From UMGS1696 sp964634795 (GTDB lineage: Bacteria; Bacillota; Clostridia; Oscillospirales; CAG-272): 19,802 nt of DNA. Both the position numbers and the translations under genes were made by a program. Below, one piece after another: positions 6,789 through 14,720 of the stretch (the first letter of the stretch is position 1; the number at the start of each line of letters is the position of its first letter). The stretch spans positions 1 to 19,802 of the forward strand of contig CAZWLL010000041.1 of NCBI GenBank assembly GCA_964634795.1, read 5' to 3'. The notes beneath the pieces were generated by a model. The model did not search any database. It was not told the origin of the DNA and saw only the letters and a list, made by a program, of their open reading frames with translations.

Positions 6789-7034
6789 TCACTCACCGTC
6801 AGCCTCTGCATACGCTATTATCTTGCCGACAGGTACATCGTCGCCTTCCTCCGCCTCAAGCGACAGTATTTTCATGTCGCTCATAGCTTCGATTTCACTG
6901 ACTACCTTGTCAGTCTCAACCTCAAATATAACGTCTCCCGATTTTACCTCGTCTCCCGGCTTCACACACCATGTGCAGAGTACTCCCGATTTCATCTCGG
7001 GTCTGAGTGCGGGCATCGTTATTTCAATCTTCAT
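6789..7034 (-). CDS. Free-standing lipoyl-domain protein
   Basis: An 81-residue protein consisting of a single lipoyl/biotinyl fold and nothing else. The beta-hairpin carries ETDKVVSEIEA with Lys43 as the attachment site. ETDK is the 2-oxoacid dehydrogenase E2 type, not the biotin type (EAMKM) nor the glycine-cleavage H type, and GcvH is also about 45 residues longer. There is no E2 catalytic or subunit-binding domain. The gene has a strong site (AAGGAGA, 8 bases before ATG), starts 15 bases after the lplA stop, and is followed after one base by lipA. The context says it is a substrate of the flanking enzymes. Whether it works as the swinging arm of a split dehydrogenase or as a carrier for lipoyl relay is inference. 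Confidence 0.88.
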   Translation of the reverse strand: MKIEITMPALRPEMKSGVLCTWCVKPGDEVKSGDVIFEVETDKVVSEIEAMSDMKILSLEAEEGDDVPVGKIIAYAEADGE

Positions 7035-7049
7035 CTTATTTTCTCCTTT

Positions 7050-7937
7050 TCATTCGAAAATATCTTTTATCAGTCTTTCAGCCGTGTTTACCCCGTAATT
7101 TCGGGAAACAGCCTCATATATCTCACTCGGTATGAGCCGCATTCCGTTAAGCACCGCGGAATACTCCCCCGCCGAAATTATTACTCCGTTTTTCGCGGTG
7201 AGTGTTATATTCTCACCATTCAAATCAAACCTCGGAGATCGGCCGAAAATCCAGTCCCACGTGCGGTATTTTTCATCCGCCAGCTTTTTTATTATATCGT
7301 TTTCCTCACGCGAAAACGTTTTCTCCGATAACGTAAAATACTTTCCGAGTCCGTCCTCAAAGTCCTCCGCAGTCATGCTCGGAATAAATTCCGATACGTT
7401 TCCTACAGGCGAGGGATTGCTCTTTACCGCCTTCGAAACAGCCTTTTCTCTCGCGTGAGAGGTTACAGTCGAGAGCACACCGAGGTCGGCATCGAAAAGC
7501 AGCGTACCGTGGTGCATAACCCTGCCGCGATGTACAGCCTGCGCGTTGCCGCTTATCTTTTTTCCCTGCACCGTAATGTCAAATGACGAGCCGAGCTCCG
7601 CCGGTATTCCGAGAGTACGCAAAAAATCTCTTACCGGAACGAGAAAACGGCTGTAATCCGTACTCTCTCCCATGTCGGAGAAAAACGAAAAATTAATGTT
7701 GCCGAGATCATGATATACCGTCCCGCCGCCGCTGTTTCGCCTGTATATCGGTACCGCATATTTCTCACATTGCGTCAGAGATACCTCTCCGTATGCGTTC
7801 TGATTTTTACCGATAATAACGGAGCGCTCTCCCCTCCACAGCATAATGTATTCATCTGAGGTATAGTTTTCGAGAATATACTCCTCCGCCGCCAAACAAA
7901 ACGCAGGATCGTGGGAATGAATTAATATACGTATCAT
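7050..7937 (-). CDS. lplA: Lipoate-protein ligase A
   Basis: A 295-residue ligase with canonical LplA motifs: RRNSGGGTVYHDLGN (66-80), the catalytic lysine in QGKKISGN (K127) and HHGTLLF (142-148), followed by a C-terminal accessory domain (about 225-295). It should form lipoyl- or octanoyl-AMP and transfer it to a lipoyl lysine. One departure is FD where the family usually has ND (119-120). It is the first gene of the four-gene lipoate operon. No strong Shine-Dalgarno precedes the ATG. A TATAGT at 7976-7981 (minus strand) is the best -10 candidate, but its -35 is poor. It shares only family-level similarity with the LplA-like protein at 4956-5921, so the two are not a recent duplication. Confidence 0.93.
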   Translation of the reverse strand: MIRILIHSHDPAFCLAAEEYILENYTSDEYIMLWRGERSVIIGKNQNAYGEVSLTQCEKYAVPIYRRNSGGGTVYHDLGNINFSFFSDMGESTDYSRFLVPVRDFLRTLGIPAELGSSFDITVQGKKISGNAQAVHRGRVMHHGTLLFDADLGVLSTVTSHAREKAVSKAVKSNPSPVGNVSEFIPSMTAEDFEDGLGKYFTLSEKTFSREENDIIKKLADEKYRTWDWIFGRSPRFDLNGENITLTAKNGVIISAGEYSAVLNGMRLIPSEIYEAVSRNYGVNTAERLIKDIFE

Positions 7938-8026
7938 ACTTAAAATTTCAATACAGCTTATCGTCGCACTGCTTAACTATAGTTTTACATCACATCAGTG
8001 AAGTTAGGATGATTTCATTAAATCAA

Positions 8027-8154
8027 GAGCGGGGTGTATNNNNNNNNNNNNNNNNNNNNNNNNNNNNNNNNNNNNNNNNNNNNNNNNNNNNNNNNNNNNN
8101 NNNNNNNNNNNNNNNNNNNNNNNNNNNNNNNNNNNNNNNAGCATATCCCCGCTC
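8027..8154. repeat. Inverted repeat spanning the first assembly gap
   Basis: GAGCGGGG (8027-8034) and CCCCGCTC (8147-8154) are exact reverse complements on the two sides of the N run, and TAT/ATA pairs extend the stem beyond a small internal loop. The same AGCGGG/CCCGCT core delimits each unit of the 93-bp array at 14331-14720, so this is probably the two ends of a related element or array that failed to assemble. Confidence 0.5.
8040..8139. other. Assembly gap (100 N)
   Basis: A run of exactly 100 N, the conventional placeholder for a gap of unknown length. The true length and content are unknown. It lies between lplA and the stop codon of tgt, which is intact. Confidence 0.97.
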
Positions 8155-8155
8155 A

Positions 8156-9298
8156 CTAGTCCGGATTTCTCTCTCCGAGCACTACACGATATTTCTGGTA
8201 GAAGCTCTCGTAGTAGTCTCCGTCGAGAGCATCGCGTATCTTCTGCATAAGCTCATTGTAAAAATATAAATTGTGCATAACCGCAAGACGCATTCCGAGC
8301 GCTTCCTTCGCCTTGATAAGATGACGAATGTACGCCCTCGAGTGGTGACGGCATGCGGGACAGCCGCAGTTTTCGTCTATCGGACGCGGATCGTTCAGGT
8401 ACTTTTCGTTTAAAAGATTCATCTTGCCGTTCCACGTGAAAAGATTGCCGTGACGCGCGTTTCTCGACGGCATAACACAGTCGAAAAAGTCTACTCCGCG
8501 GTGAACTCCCTCTACTATGTTCTGAGGCGTTCCGACTCCCATAAGGTACCTCGGCTTGTCCTTAGGCATGTACGGCTCAACCGCCTCGATTATGCGGTAC
8601 ATTTCCTCCGTCTCCTCACCGACAGCCAAACCGCCTATCGCGTATCCGTCCGTGTCAAGCTCGCGTATCTGCTCCATGTGACGTATTCTGAGATCCGCGT
8701 ATGTGCTTCCCTGATTGATTCCGAATAACAGCTGGTGCGGATTTACGGTGTCCTCAAGTCCGTTAAGACGGCTGAGCTCGGTCTTGCAGCGGAGAAGCCA
8801 GCGTGTAGTTCTGTCGCATGAATTCTTTACATAGTTGTATTCCGCGGGGTTTTCTATGCATTCGTCAAATGCCATGGCTATTGTCGAGCCGAGATTGGAC
8901 TGTATCTGCATCGACTGCTCGGGGCCCATGAATATGCGCTTTCCGTCAATGTGAGACGCGAAATATACGCCCTCTTCTTTAATGCGTCTGAGACTTGCCA
9001 GGGAAAATACCTGGAATCCTCCGCTGTCCGTAAGCGTGGGTCTGTCCCATCCCGTAAATTTCTGAAGACCGCCGAGATCGTGAATCAGTCTGTCACCCGG
9101 TCTGATGTGAAGATGATATGTGTTCGACAGCATTACCTGACAATTAACATCCTTTAAGTCGTATGCCGATAACCCGCCCTTGATAGCGGCACTTGTTGCC
9201 ACATTCATAAATACGGGAGTTTCTATTGTGCCGTGCGCCGTGATAAGTCTTCCCCTTCTCGCACAGCTTTGCGGATCGGTTTTATCAAGAATAAACAT
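8156..9298 (-). CDS. tgt: Queuine tRNA-ribosyltransferase (tRNA-guanine transglycosylase)
   Basis: A 380-residue enzyme that exchanges guanine 34 of GUN-anticodon tRNAs for preQ1 in bacteria. Visible landmarks are DSGGFQVFSL with the general acid/base D91, GGLAVGE (222-228) of the base pocket, the nucleophile D273 in FDCVMPSRNARHG, and the zinc site C311, C313, C316 with H342. Length and motif order are normal for the bacterial family. The ATG follows AGAGGT with 7-base spacing. It lies 57 bases downstream of mutL with no evident terminator between them, so it may be the last gene of the mutS-mutL transcript. No queA or preQ1-synthesis gene is visible. The stop codon sits one base from the repeat flank of the gap. 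Confidence 0.96.
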   Translation of the reverse strand: MFILDKTDPQSCARRGRLITAHGTIETPVFMNVATSAAIKGGLSAYDLKDVNCQVMLSNTYHLHIRPGDRLIHDLGGLQKFTGWDRPTLTDSGGFQVFSLASLRRIKEEGVYFASHIDGKRIFMGPEQSMQIQSNLGSTIAMAFDECIENPAEYNYVKNSCDRTTRWLLRCKTELSRLNGLEDTVNPHQLLFGINQGSTYADLRIRHMEQIRELDTDGYAIGGLAVGEETEEMYRIIEAVEPYMPKDKPRYLMGVGTPQNIVEGVHRGVDFFDCVMPSRNARHGNLFTWNGKMNLLNEKYLNDPRPIDENCGCPACRHHSRAYIRHLIKAKEALGMRLAVMHNLYFYNELMQKIRDALDGDYYESFYQKYRVVLGERNPD

Positions 9299-9355
9299 TT
9301 TTTACCTCTGTTAAATTATTTCAGCTTTTTTTATTGAAACACTGTTTTTATTTTT

Positions 9356-11662
9356 TTATCTGCCGAACTGCCTGTCTATCGATGACTTCTTAATTTCAAA
9401 CGCAACAGGACGTCCGTGCGGACAGGTGCGAATAACACTCGAGCCTTTTTCGGGTGTCATAAGAAGCCTGTCGCATATCCACTTTATATGCACATTGTCA
9501 TAGACTCGCCCGCCTTTTATGGCAGCCTTGCAGGACGCCTGCCACAGCCTTGTCTCGAAGAATCCTACCGCAGCCGATTCCACACTCGCGGTGCTCTCCG
9601 ACAGCTTTCCCGCAAGCGATGTAAATAATTCCTCAGCCGCCGCGGTGTCAAGCGTATCGGGTATCGAGAACACACTCACCTTGTACGTAGACGCGCCTGT
9701 TTTTTCGGTGGTGTATCCGAAGCCGAGCGCTTTAATTTTATCTTCATACTCCTCAAGCGCTGTCACCTCGGGAGAGAGGAGATTTACCTCTATCGGTGAG
9801 AGAAGCATCTGCCCTCCGATTGCGGTCTTCGATCCGCTCTTTAAGCCTTCCCGCATTTTTCTGCACAGCTCGTCGAAAATTATTCTCTCATGCGCCGCGT
9901 GCTTGTCAATCATGAGAAGCTCCTCACCTATCTGAACGATAACATATGTGTTAAACGCTTCTCCGATAATCGTATACTCGGGTATTTTCGACGGGTCAAA
10001 CGCGCATATTTCCGCATACGGATCGTTTTTCGGCTTTGCCGCGCCCTCGGTATCCGTATGCACGCTTGTCACGTTTTTGCGCTCTCCGCCGTCAGCTTCA
10101 ACAGCATCGTCTCGATTATCAACCTGACTATCGTCCCGATTATCGGAACGATGGGCAAACTGCGCGGCATCCTCGAATTTCGGCAGCTCTATGTCCGTTG
10201 TCGGCATGTCGGCTTGCTTTGCCGTTTCTTTTTTATCGTGAACAGCAGGTTTATTTACAATTGTATCGTCGACGGATACATCCGTCACGGATACATTAAC
10301 AACTTCGTTGTTCGTCACGGATGCATTAACAACTTCGTTGTTCGTCACGGATGTGTTAACAATATCGTTGTTCTTCGCGGATGTATTAACAATATCGTTG
10401 TTAACAGCTTTGCCAACGTGCCTGCCTAAATTGTATTTTTCATATACTCCCGAGTAGTCGGGAACGGACGCGCTTGTTTTGCTCTTTTCGTGCGTCATGG
10501 TAAGCTGATCGGCTTTCGGCTGCCTCTTGTCAAGAGGAGCGAACGCGTTGACGAGCTGTGACGCCGTATAACCCGATGCGCCGCCTGAGGATGACGCAGC
10601 GGCTTTCGAGGTTTCCTTGCTCTGCCCATTAGACTGCCCGTAAGATATTTTCATCTCAAGCTGGGGACGGTTGACAGATGCCTCGAGCGCACTTAAGACA
10701 GCATAGTAAACCGCGTCGAATATAACCTTTTCGTTTGCGAATTTCACTTCAAGCTTTGCGGGATGTACGTTTACATCGACAGCCGCGGGATTTAAAATGA
10801 TATTCAGTACGCAGAACGGAAATTTATCATGAGGTATCTTCGAGGCGTATGCCTGCTCAATGGCGGCAGAGGCGGTTTTGGATTTTATGTACCTTCCGTT
10901 TATAAAAAAGTTCTCCATGTTTCGATTGGAACGGAACATGTCGGACTCCGATGTGTAGCCGACTATCCTTATGCCGTTTTCCTCACGGTCTACCTTCAAC
11001 GCCCTCATGGCGGTATCCTTACCGTACAGCGCCCATATAGCCTCTCTCAGCTCCCCGCTTCCCGAGGTCATAAACTTTACCTCGCCGTCGGATATGAATT
11101 TGAACGATATTTCGGGATGCGACAGCGCGATTTTCTCAATCACTCCGCCGATAGCCACCGCCTCTGTGGAGTCCTTCTTCAAAAATTTTCTGCGGGCGGG
11201 AACATTGTAAAATAAATCCTCGACAATAACTGTTGTGCCCTCACGGCAGCCTGTATCCGCTATATTCTTTATCCTGCCGCCGTCCGCCTCGAGAAGCGCT
11301 CCCATTTCCGCTCCGGGCAGCTTCGAGTATATTCTGAACCGCGACACAGACGATATTGCGGCCAGTGCCTCGCCTCTGAAGCCGAGAGTCGTTATGGAGT
11401 TTAAATCCTCCGCGTTTTTTATTTTACTCGTGGAATGTCTCTTTATCGCGGGAGCAAGGTCTTCCTTTTCGATTCCGCACCCGTCATCGGCTACTCTTAT
11501 AAAAGCGACACCGCCGCGCTGTATCTCAAGCGTTATGTGATGCGCTCCCGAATCTATCGCGTTTTCGAGCAGCTCCTTTACGGCGGATGCGGGACGGTCC
11601 ACTACCTCTCCCGCCGCAATGAGGTTGGCTACCTCAAAGCTCAGTAAATTTATTTTTCCCAT
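9356..11662 (-). CDS. mutL: DNA mismatch repair protein MutL (endonuclease type)
   Basis: A 768-residue MutL that links MutS mismatch recognition to strand incision. The GHKL ATPase fills residues 1-335: E30 and N34 in the KELLENAIDSGA box, DDGCGI (59-64), and GFRGEAL (94-100). The C-terminal domain (about 560-768) carries the metal-dependent nicking site, DKHAAHE (586-592) with E598, ACKAAIKG region (709-717) and CPHGRP (747-752), so this is the endonuclease form found in organisms without MutH. The linker (336-550) is long and contains four near-identical 10-residue repeats (421-460). The start MGKINLLS is the expected N-terminus but has no clear Shine-Dalgarno. It lies 11 bases after the mutS stop, so translation probably depends on coupling to mutS. 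Confidence 0.96.
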   Translation of the reverse strand: MGKINLLSFEVANLIAAGEVVDRPASAVKELLENAIDSGAHHITLEIQRGGVAFIRVADDGCGIEKEDLAPAIKRHSTSKIKNAEDLNSITTLGFRGEALAAISSVSRFRIYSKLPGAEMGALLEADGGRIKNIADTGCREGTTVIVEDLFYNVPARRKFLKKDSTEAVAIGGVIEKIALSHPEISFKFISDGEVKFMTSGSGELREAIWALYGKDTAMRALKVDREENGIRIVGYTSESDMFRSNRNMENFFINGRYIKSKTASAAIEQAYASKIPHDKFPFCVLNIILNPAAVDVNVHPAKLEVKFANEKVIFDAVYYAVLSALEASVNRPQLEMKISYGQSNGQSKETSKAAASSSGGASGYTASQLVNAFAPLDKRQPKADQLTMTHEKSKTSASVPDYSGVYEKYNLGRHVGKAVNNDIVNTSAKNNDIVNTSVTNNEVVNASVTNNEVVNVSVTDVSVDDTIVNKPAVHDKKETAKQADMPTTDIELPKFEDAAQFAHRSDNRDDSQVDNRDDAVEADGGERKNVTSVHTDTEGAAKPKNDPYAEICAFDPSKIPEYTIIGEAFNTYVIVQIGEELLMIDKHAAHERIIFDELCRKMREGLKSGSKTAIGGQMLLSPIEVNLLSPEVTALEEYEDKIKALGFGYTTEKTGASTYKVSVFSIPDTLDTAAAEELFTSLAGKLSESTASVESAAVGFFETRLWQASCKAAIKGGRVYDNVHIKWICDRLLMTPEKGSSVIRTCPHGRPVAFEIKKSSIDRQFGR
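10283..10402 (-). repeat. 30-bp minisatellite inside mutL
   Basis: Four tandem 30-bp units encode NNDIVNTSAK, NNDIVNTSVT, NNEVVNASVT and NNEVVNVSVT in the disordered linker of MutL. Units at 10291, 10321, 10351 and 10381 (plus-strand phase) differ by a few bases. A degenerate fifth copy (DVSVDDTIVN) follows. Each contains a small palindrome (AACAA...TTGTT). Changes in copy number would keep the frame. Confidence 0.9.
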
Positions 11663-11673
11663 TATTTAATTAT

Positions 11674-14262
11674 TTAAAGCATTTTCTTCAGCTCATAGAT
11701 GAGGTTCAGCGCCTCAATCGGTGTGAGCGTGTTTATATCGGTTTTACGAAGCTTTTCGGCTATTTCGTCGTTTATTATGTCGCCGAAGCTCATGGAGACA
11801 ACCTCGTCCGCAGTGCTTTTCGCCTTCTCGTGCTTTTTTATCTCCGGTACCTTTTTGTCTCCCTCAAGTGACGCCAGTATTTCCTTAGCTCTGCGTGTTA
11901 TCTCTCCCGGTACTCCCGCGAGCCGCGCGACCTCGATTCCGTAGCTGTCGTCCGCCGGTCCTTTAACTATCTTGCGCAAAAACGTAACGTCATCTCCGCG
12001 CTTCTTCGCCGCTACATTGTAGTTTACGATTCCGTGTATTTCTCCCTCAAGTGACGTCAGCTCATGGTAATGCGTTGCGAACATGGTTTTGGCTCCGATT
12101 TTTCTGCCGACAGTATATTCCGCAACCGCACGGGCAATGCTCATTCCGTCGTAGGTGGAGGTTCCGCGTCCGATTTCATCGTATACGATAAAGCTTCGCT
12201 TTGTCGCGTTGTTAAGTATATACGCAACCTCACGCATTTCAAGCATAAACGTAGATTGTCCCGACGCCAGGTCATCCGACGCGCCGACACGAGTGAACAG
12301 CTTGTCGACGATTCCTATCCGAGCAGATGACGCGGGTACAAACGAGCCGAGCTGTGCCATAAGTATGATAAGCGCATTCTGACGCATATATGTCGATTTA
12401 CCCGCCATGTTCGGTCCGGTAATAAGCATCAGCGTATTGTCGTTCGTGTCGAGGTACGCATCATTCGGAACAAAATACGCGTCATCCACAAACTTTTCGA
12501 CAACGGGATGCCGTCCGCCTTTTATATCGACAACATCGCTGTAGTCAACCGTGGGGCATACGTATCCGTTCTGCACCGCTACCTCTGAGAGAGACAGGAA
12601 AACATCAAGCTTCGCCAGCGCCTCAGCCGATGAGCGTATTCTCGCGGAGGCATCGTTTACCTTGTCGCGTATTTCCGAGAAAATATCATATTCAAGTGAC
12701 TTCAGTTTGTCCTCCGCTCCGAGTATCGTCGCTTCCATTTCCTTCAGCTCATCCGTGATGTAGCGCTCCTTGTCGGACAGCGTCTGCTTGCGTACATATC
12801 CGTCCGGCATTTTCTCGACGGCGGATCTCGGTATCTCTATGTAGTACCCGAACACACGGTTGTAGCCTATCTTCAGTTTTGATATGCCTGTTTTTTCTCT
12901 TTCTTTTTGTTCCGCGGTTTTAATCCAGTCCTTACCGTTTGACATAATATACCGAAGCTGATCAACATCGGCATTGTAGCCCGACTTTATCATGCCGCCC
13001 TCACGGACGACAAACGGAGGATTTTCTTCTATGGATTTATCTATAAGCTCGTAAATGTCTCCGAGCTCATCCATGCCGTCGGCAATATCCTTAAGCGCTC
13101 CGCTGACAATTCCCGAGAGCATTTTCTTTACATCGGGAAGAACAGCCGCGGTTTGAGCTATCGCTCTCAAGTCCCGCGCGCCCGCTGTCCCGTATGATAC
13201 CTTTGTTATAAGTCTTTCAAGATCAAGTACGGACTTGAGCTTTTCACGTATCTCCTCGCGCAGCATGAAATTATCAACCAGCTCGCTTACAGCCTCCTGC
13301 CGTGAGATTATTCCAGCGGCATTCGTCAGCGGATGCTCTATCCACTGCTTGATAAGACGTGCGCCCATCGATGTCTCGCATCTGTCAAGCACCCAGAGAA
13401 GCGACCCGCGCTTCTCCTTCGTCAGCATGGTCTCGCACAGCTCGAGATTGCGCCTTGTAGATAAATCCATCTCGAGATATGCGGACGAATCGTAAAACGT
13501 CAGGTTTTTCAGGTACGAAATATCGGTTTTCTGTGTTTCTTCTATATACTTCAGTGCCGCGCCGACCGCTATTACGGCAAAACGCGGTCTTCCCGATGTG
13601 GAATCCGCGGAAAACTGCTTTTCCGTGCGTTCGATAGCCTCATCCGGATCGAAATAATCGGCTGCCGCCTCGGTGAGAAGCACCTTCATGCGTTTTTTTA
13701 TGTGCTCCGCAACCTTCGGCAGGGATTTCGCGGCACAGCTTAATATTATCTCGCGCGGGGAATACGTGGAAAGCTCGTTTATAATGTCATCCTCGGAATA
13801 TCTGTCGCGGAATGCCGTTGCGGTCATAAACGCGGTAGATATATCCGAGAAGCACATTCCCACCGAGCTTCCGTCATAATAAATTGTCGCAAGGTAGTTG
13901 TTAGCTCTTTCGTTGAGCAGGTCGGTTTCGATGAGAGTTCCGGGAGTTATAATTCTCGTAACCTCACGCTTCACGATATTTTTCGCAAGCTTAGGGTCCT
14001 CCATCTGCTCGCATATCGCAACCTTGTACCCTTTTTCTATGAGCTTTCCTATGTACGGCTCACACGAATGATACGGAACTCCGCACATAGGCGCACGATC
14101 CTCTTCGCCGCAGTCACGTCCGGTCAGAGTTAAATCAAGCTCAGCCGAAGCCGTCTGTGCATCCTCGTAAAACATCTCGTAAAAATCTCCGAGACGATAC
14201 ATGAGGATATAATCCGGGTATTGATTTTTTATTTCAAAATACTGCTGCATCATTGGGGTCAT
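11674..14262 (-). CDS. mutS: DNA mismatch repair protein MutS
   Basis: An 862-residue mismatch sensor. The mismatch-reading Phe-x-Glu is F27-Y28-E29 in LGDFYEMF. The core and clamp follow, and the ABC ATPase has Walker A GPNMAGKST (616-624), the STFMLEM segment (670-676), Walker B with D695-E696, the GRGTSTYDG signature (698-706) and the FATHYHEL switch (728-735). The length is normal for bacterial MutS. The ATG follows AGAGGT by about 8-9 bases. It is first in a mutS-mutL-tgt run. Upstream lies the 93-bp array that separates it from the ylbF-like gene, so it may need its own promoter in the AT-rich 14263-14310 or depend on read-through across the repeats. Confidence 0.97.
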   Translation of the reverse strand: MTPMMQQYFEIKNQYPDYILMYRLGDFYEMFYEDAQTASAELDLTLTGRDCGEEDRAPMCGVPYHSCEPYIGKLIEKGYKVAICEQMEDPKLAKNIVKREVTRIITPGTLIETDLLNERANNYLATIYYDGSSVGMCFSDISTAFMTATAFRDRYSEDDIINELSTYSPREIILSCAAKSLPKVAEHIKKRMKVLLTEAAADYFDPDEAIERTEKQFSADSTSGRPRFAVIAVGAALKYIEETQKTDISYLKNLTFYDSSAYLEMDLSTRRNLELCETMLTKEKRGSLLWVLDRCETSMGARLIKQWIEHPLTNAAGIISRQEAVSELVDNFMLREEIREKLKSVLDLERLITKVSYGTAGARDLRAIAQTAAVLPDVKKMLSGIVSGALKDIADGMDELGDIYELIDKSIEENPPFVVREGGMIKSGYNADVDQLRYIMSNGKDWIKTAEQKEREKTGISKLKIGYNRVFGYYIEIPRSAVEKMPDGYVRKQTLSDKERYITDELKEMEATILGAEDKLKSLEYDIFSEIRDKVNDASARIRSSAEALAKLDVFLSLSEVAVQNGYVCPTVDYSDVVDIKGGRHPVVEKFVDDAYFVPNDAYLDTNDNTLMLITGPNMAGKSTYMRQNALIILMAQLGSFVPASSARIGIVDKLFTRVGASDDLASGQSTFMLEMREVAYILNNATKRSFIVYDEIGRGTSTYDGMSIARAVAEYTVGRKIGAKTMFATHYHELTSLEGEIHGIVNYNVAAKKRGDDVTFLRKIVKGPADDSYGIEVARLAGVPGEITRRAKEILASLEGDKKVPEIKKHEKAKSTADEVVSMSFGDIINDEIAEKLRKTDINTLTPIEALNLIYELKKML

Positions 14263-14310
14263 GCGAAAAAACCTCTGTAATTTTTATTTTTACTGAATTT
14301 GTTTTAATCA

Positions 14311-14329
14311 GAAAAGGCTACGCCTTTTC
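14311..14329. repeat. Perfect small hairpin at the mutS side of the array
   Basis: GAAAAGGC-TAC-GCCTTTTC is an 8-bp perfect stem with a three-base loop, placed directly before the first 93-bp unit, in the position that GAGAATTTTCC-TCG-GGAAAATTCTC occupies in the other units. On the minus strand it is followed only by a weak T-rich stretch, so it is a doubtful terminator. Confidence 0.7.
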
Positions 14330-14330
14330 A

Positions 14331-14720
14331 CCGAGCGGGCGGTTAGCTTGCAGTTTAAGCTATACTGTATCCCGCTTAAAACTCAAGTTTCACCTCGGAG
14401 AATTTTCCTCGGGAAAATTCTCGAAAAGCGGGCGGTTAGCTTACAGTTTAAGCTGCGGTTTATCCCGCTTAANNNNNNNNNNNNNNNNNNNNNNNNNNNN
14501 NNNNNNNNNNNNNNNNNNNNNNNNNNNNNNNNNNNNNNNNNNNNNNNNNNNNNNNNNNNNNNNNNNNNNNNNTTCTCGAAAAGCGGGCGGTTAGCTTACA
14601 GTTTAAGCTGCGGTTTATCCCGCTTAAAACTCAAGTTTCACCTCGGAGAATTTTCCTCGGGAAAATTCTCGAAAAGCGGGCGGTTAGCTTACAGTTTAAG
14701 CTGCGGTTTATCCCGCTTAA
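14331..14720. repeat. 93-bp tandem repeat array (at least four units, interrupted by a gap)
   Basis: Units are marked by GCGGGCGGTTAGC at 14335, 14428, 14583 and 14676; complete neighbours are exactly 93 bp apart. Each unit has a stem AAGCGGG/CCCGCTT enclosing AGCTTA-CAGTT-TAAGCT, then a spacer, then the perfect 11-bp hairpin GAGAATTTTCC-TCG-GGAAAATTCTC (14398-14422 and 14646-14670). The first unit is diverged; the others are nearly identical. The last unit includes the stop codon of the ylbF-like gene. The copy number is unknown because the gap cuts the array. Confidence 0.93.
14473..14572. other. Assembly gap (100 N) inside the array
   Basis: Exactly 100 N, a placeholder for unknown length. 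The spacing of unit markers across it (14428 to 14583, 155 bases) is not a multiple of 93, which confirms that the stated length is arbitrary. Confidence 0.97.

Noticed and set aside
6789..7034. Glycine cleavage H protein, or its GcvH-L/macrodomain/sirtuin-linked relative
   Set aside because: It is too short for GcvH, the ETDK motif is of the E2 type, and no macrodomain or sirtuin gene is present.
6302..7331. Long open frames antisense to lipA, the lipoyl-domain gene and lplA
   Set aside because: They mirror the codon structure of well-supported genes on the other strand and carry no domain.
14428..14472. Integron attC sites, suggested by GTTAGC-type cores in palindromic repeats
   Set aside because: GTTAGCT does not fit the GTTRRRY core, no matching RYYYAAC partner is present, and there are no gene cassettes or integrase.
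14331..14720. A protein encoded through the 93-bp repeats, since 93 is a multiple of three and the array stays open in two frames
   Set aside because: The open frames cross strong palindromes and an N gap and have no ribosome site or recognisable domain; openness follows from the period.
14331..14720. CRISPR array
   Set aside because: Units are contiguous with no unique spacers, each unit is itself palindromic, and no cas gene is nearby.
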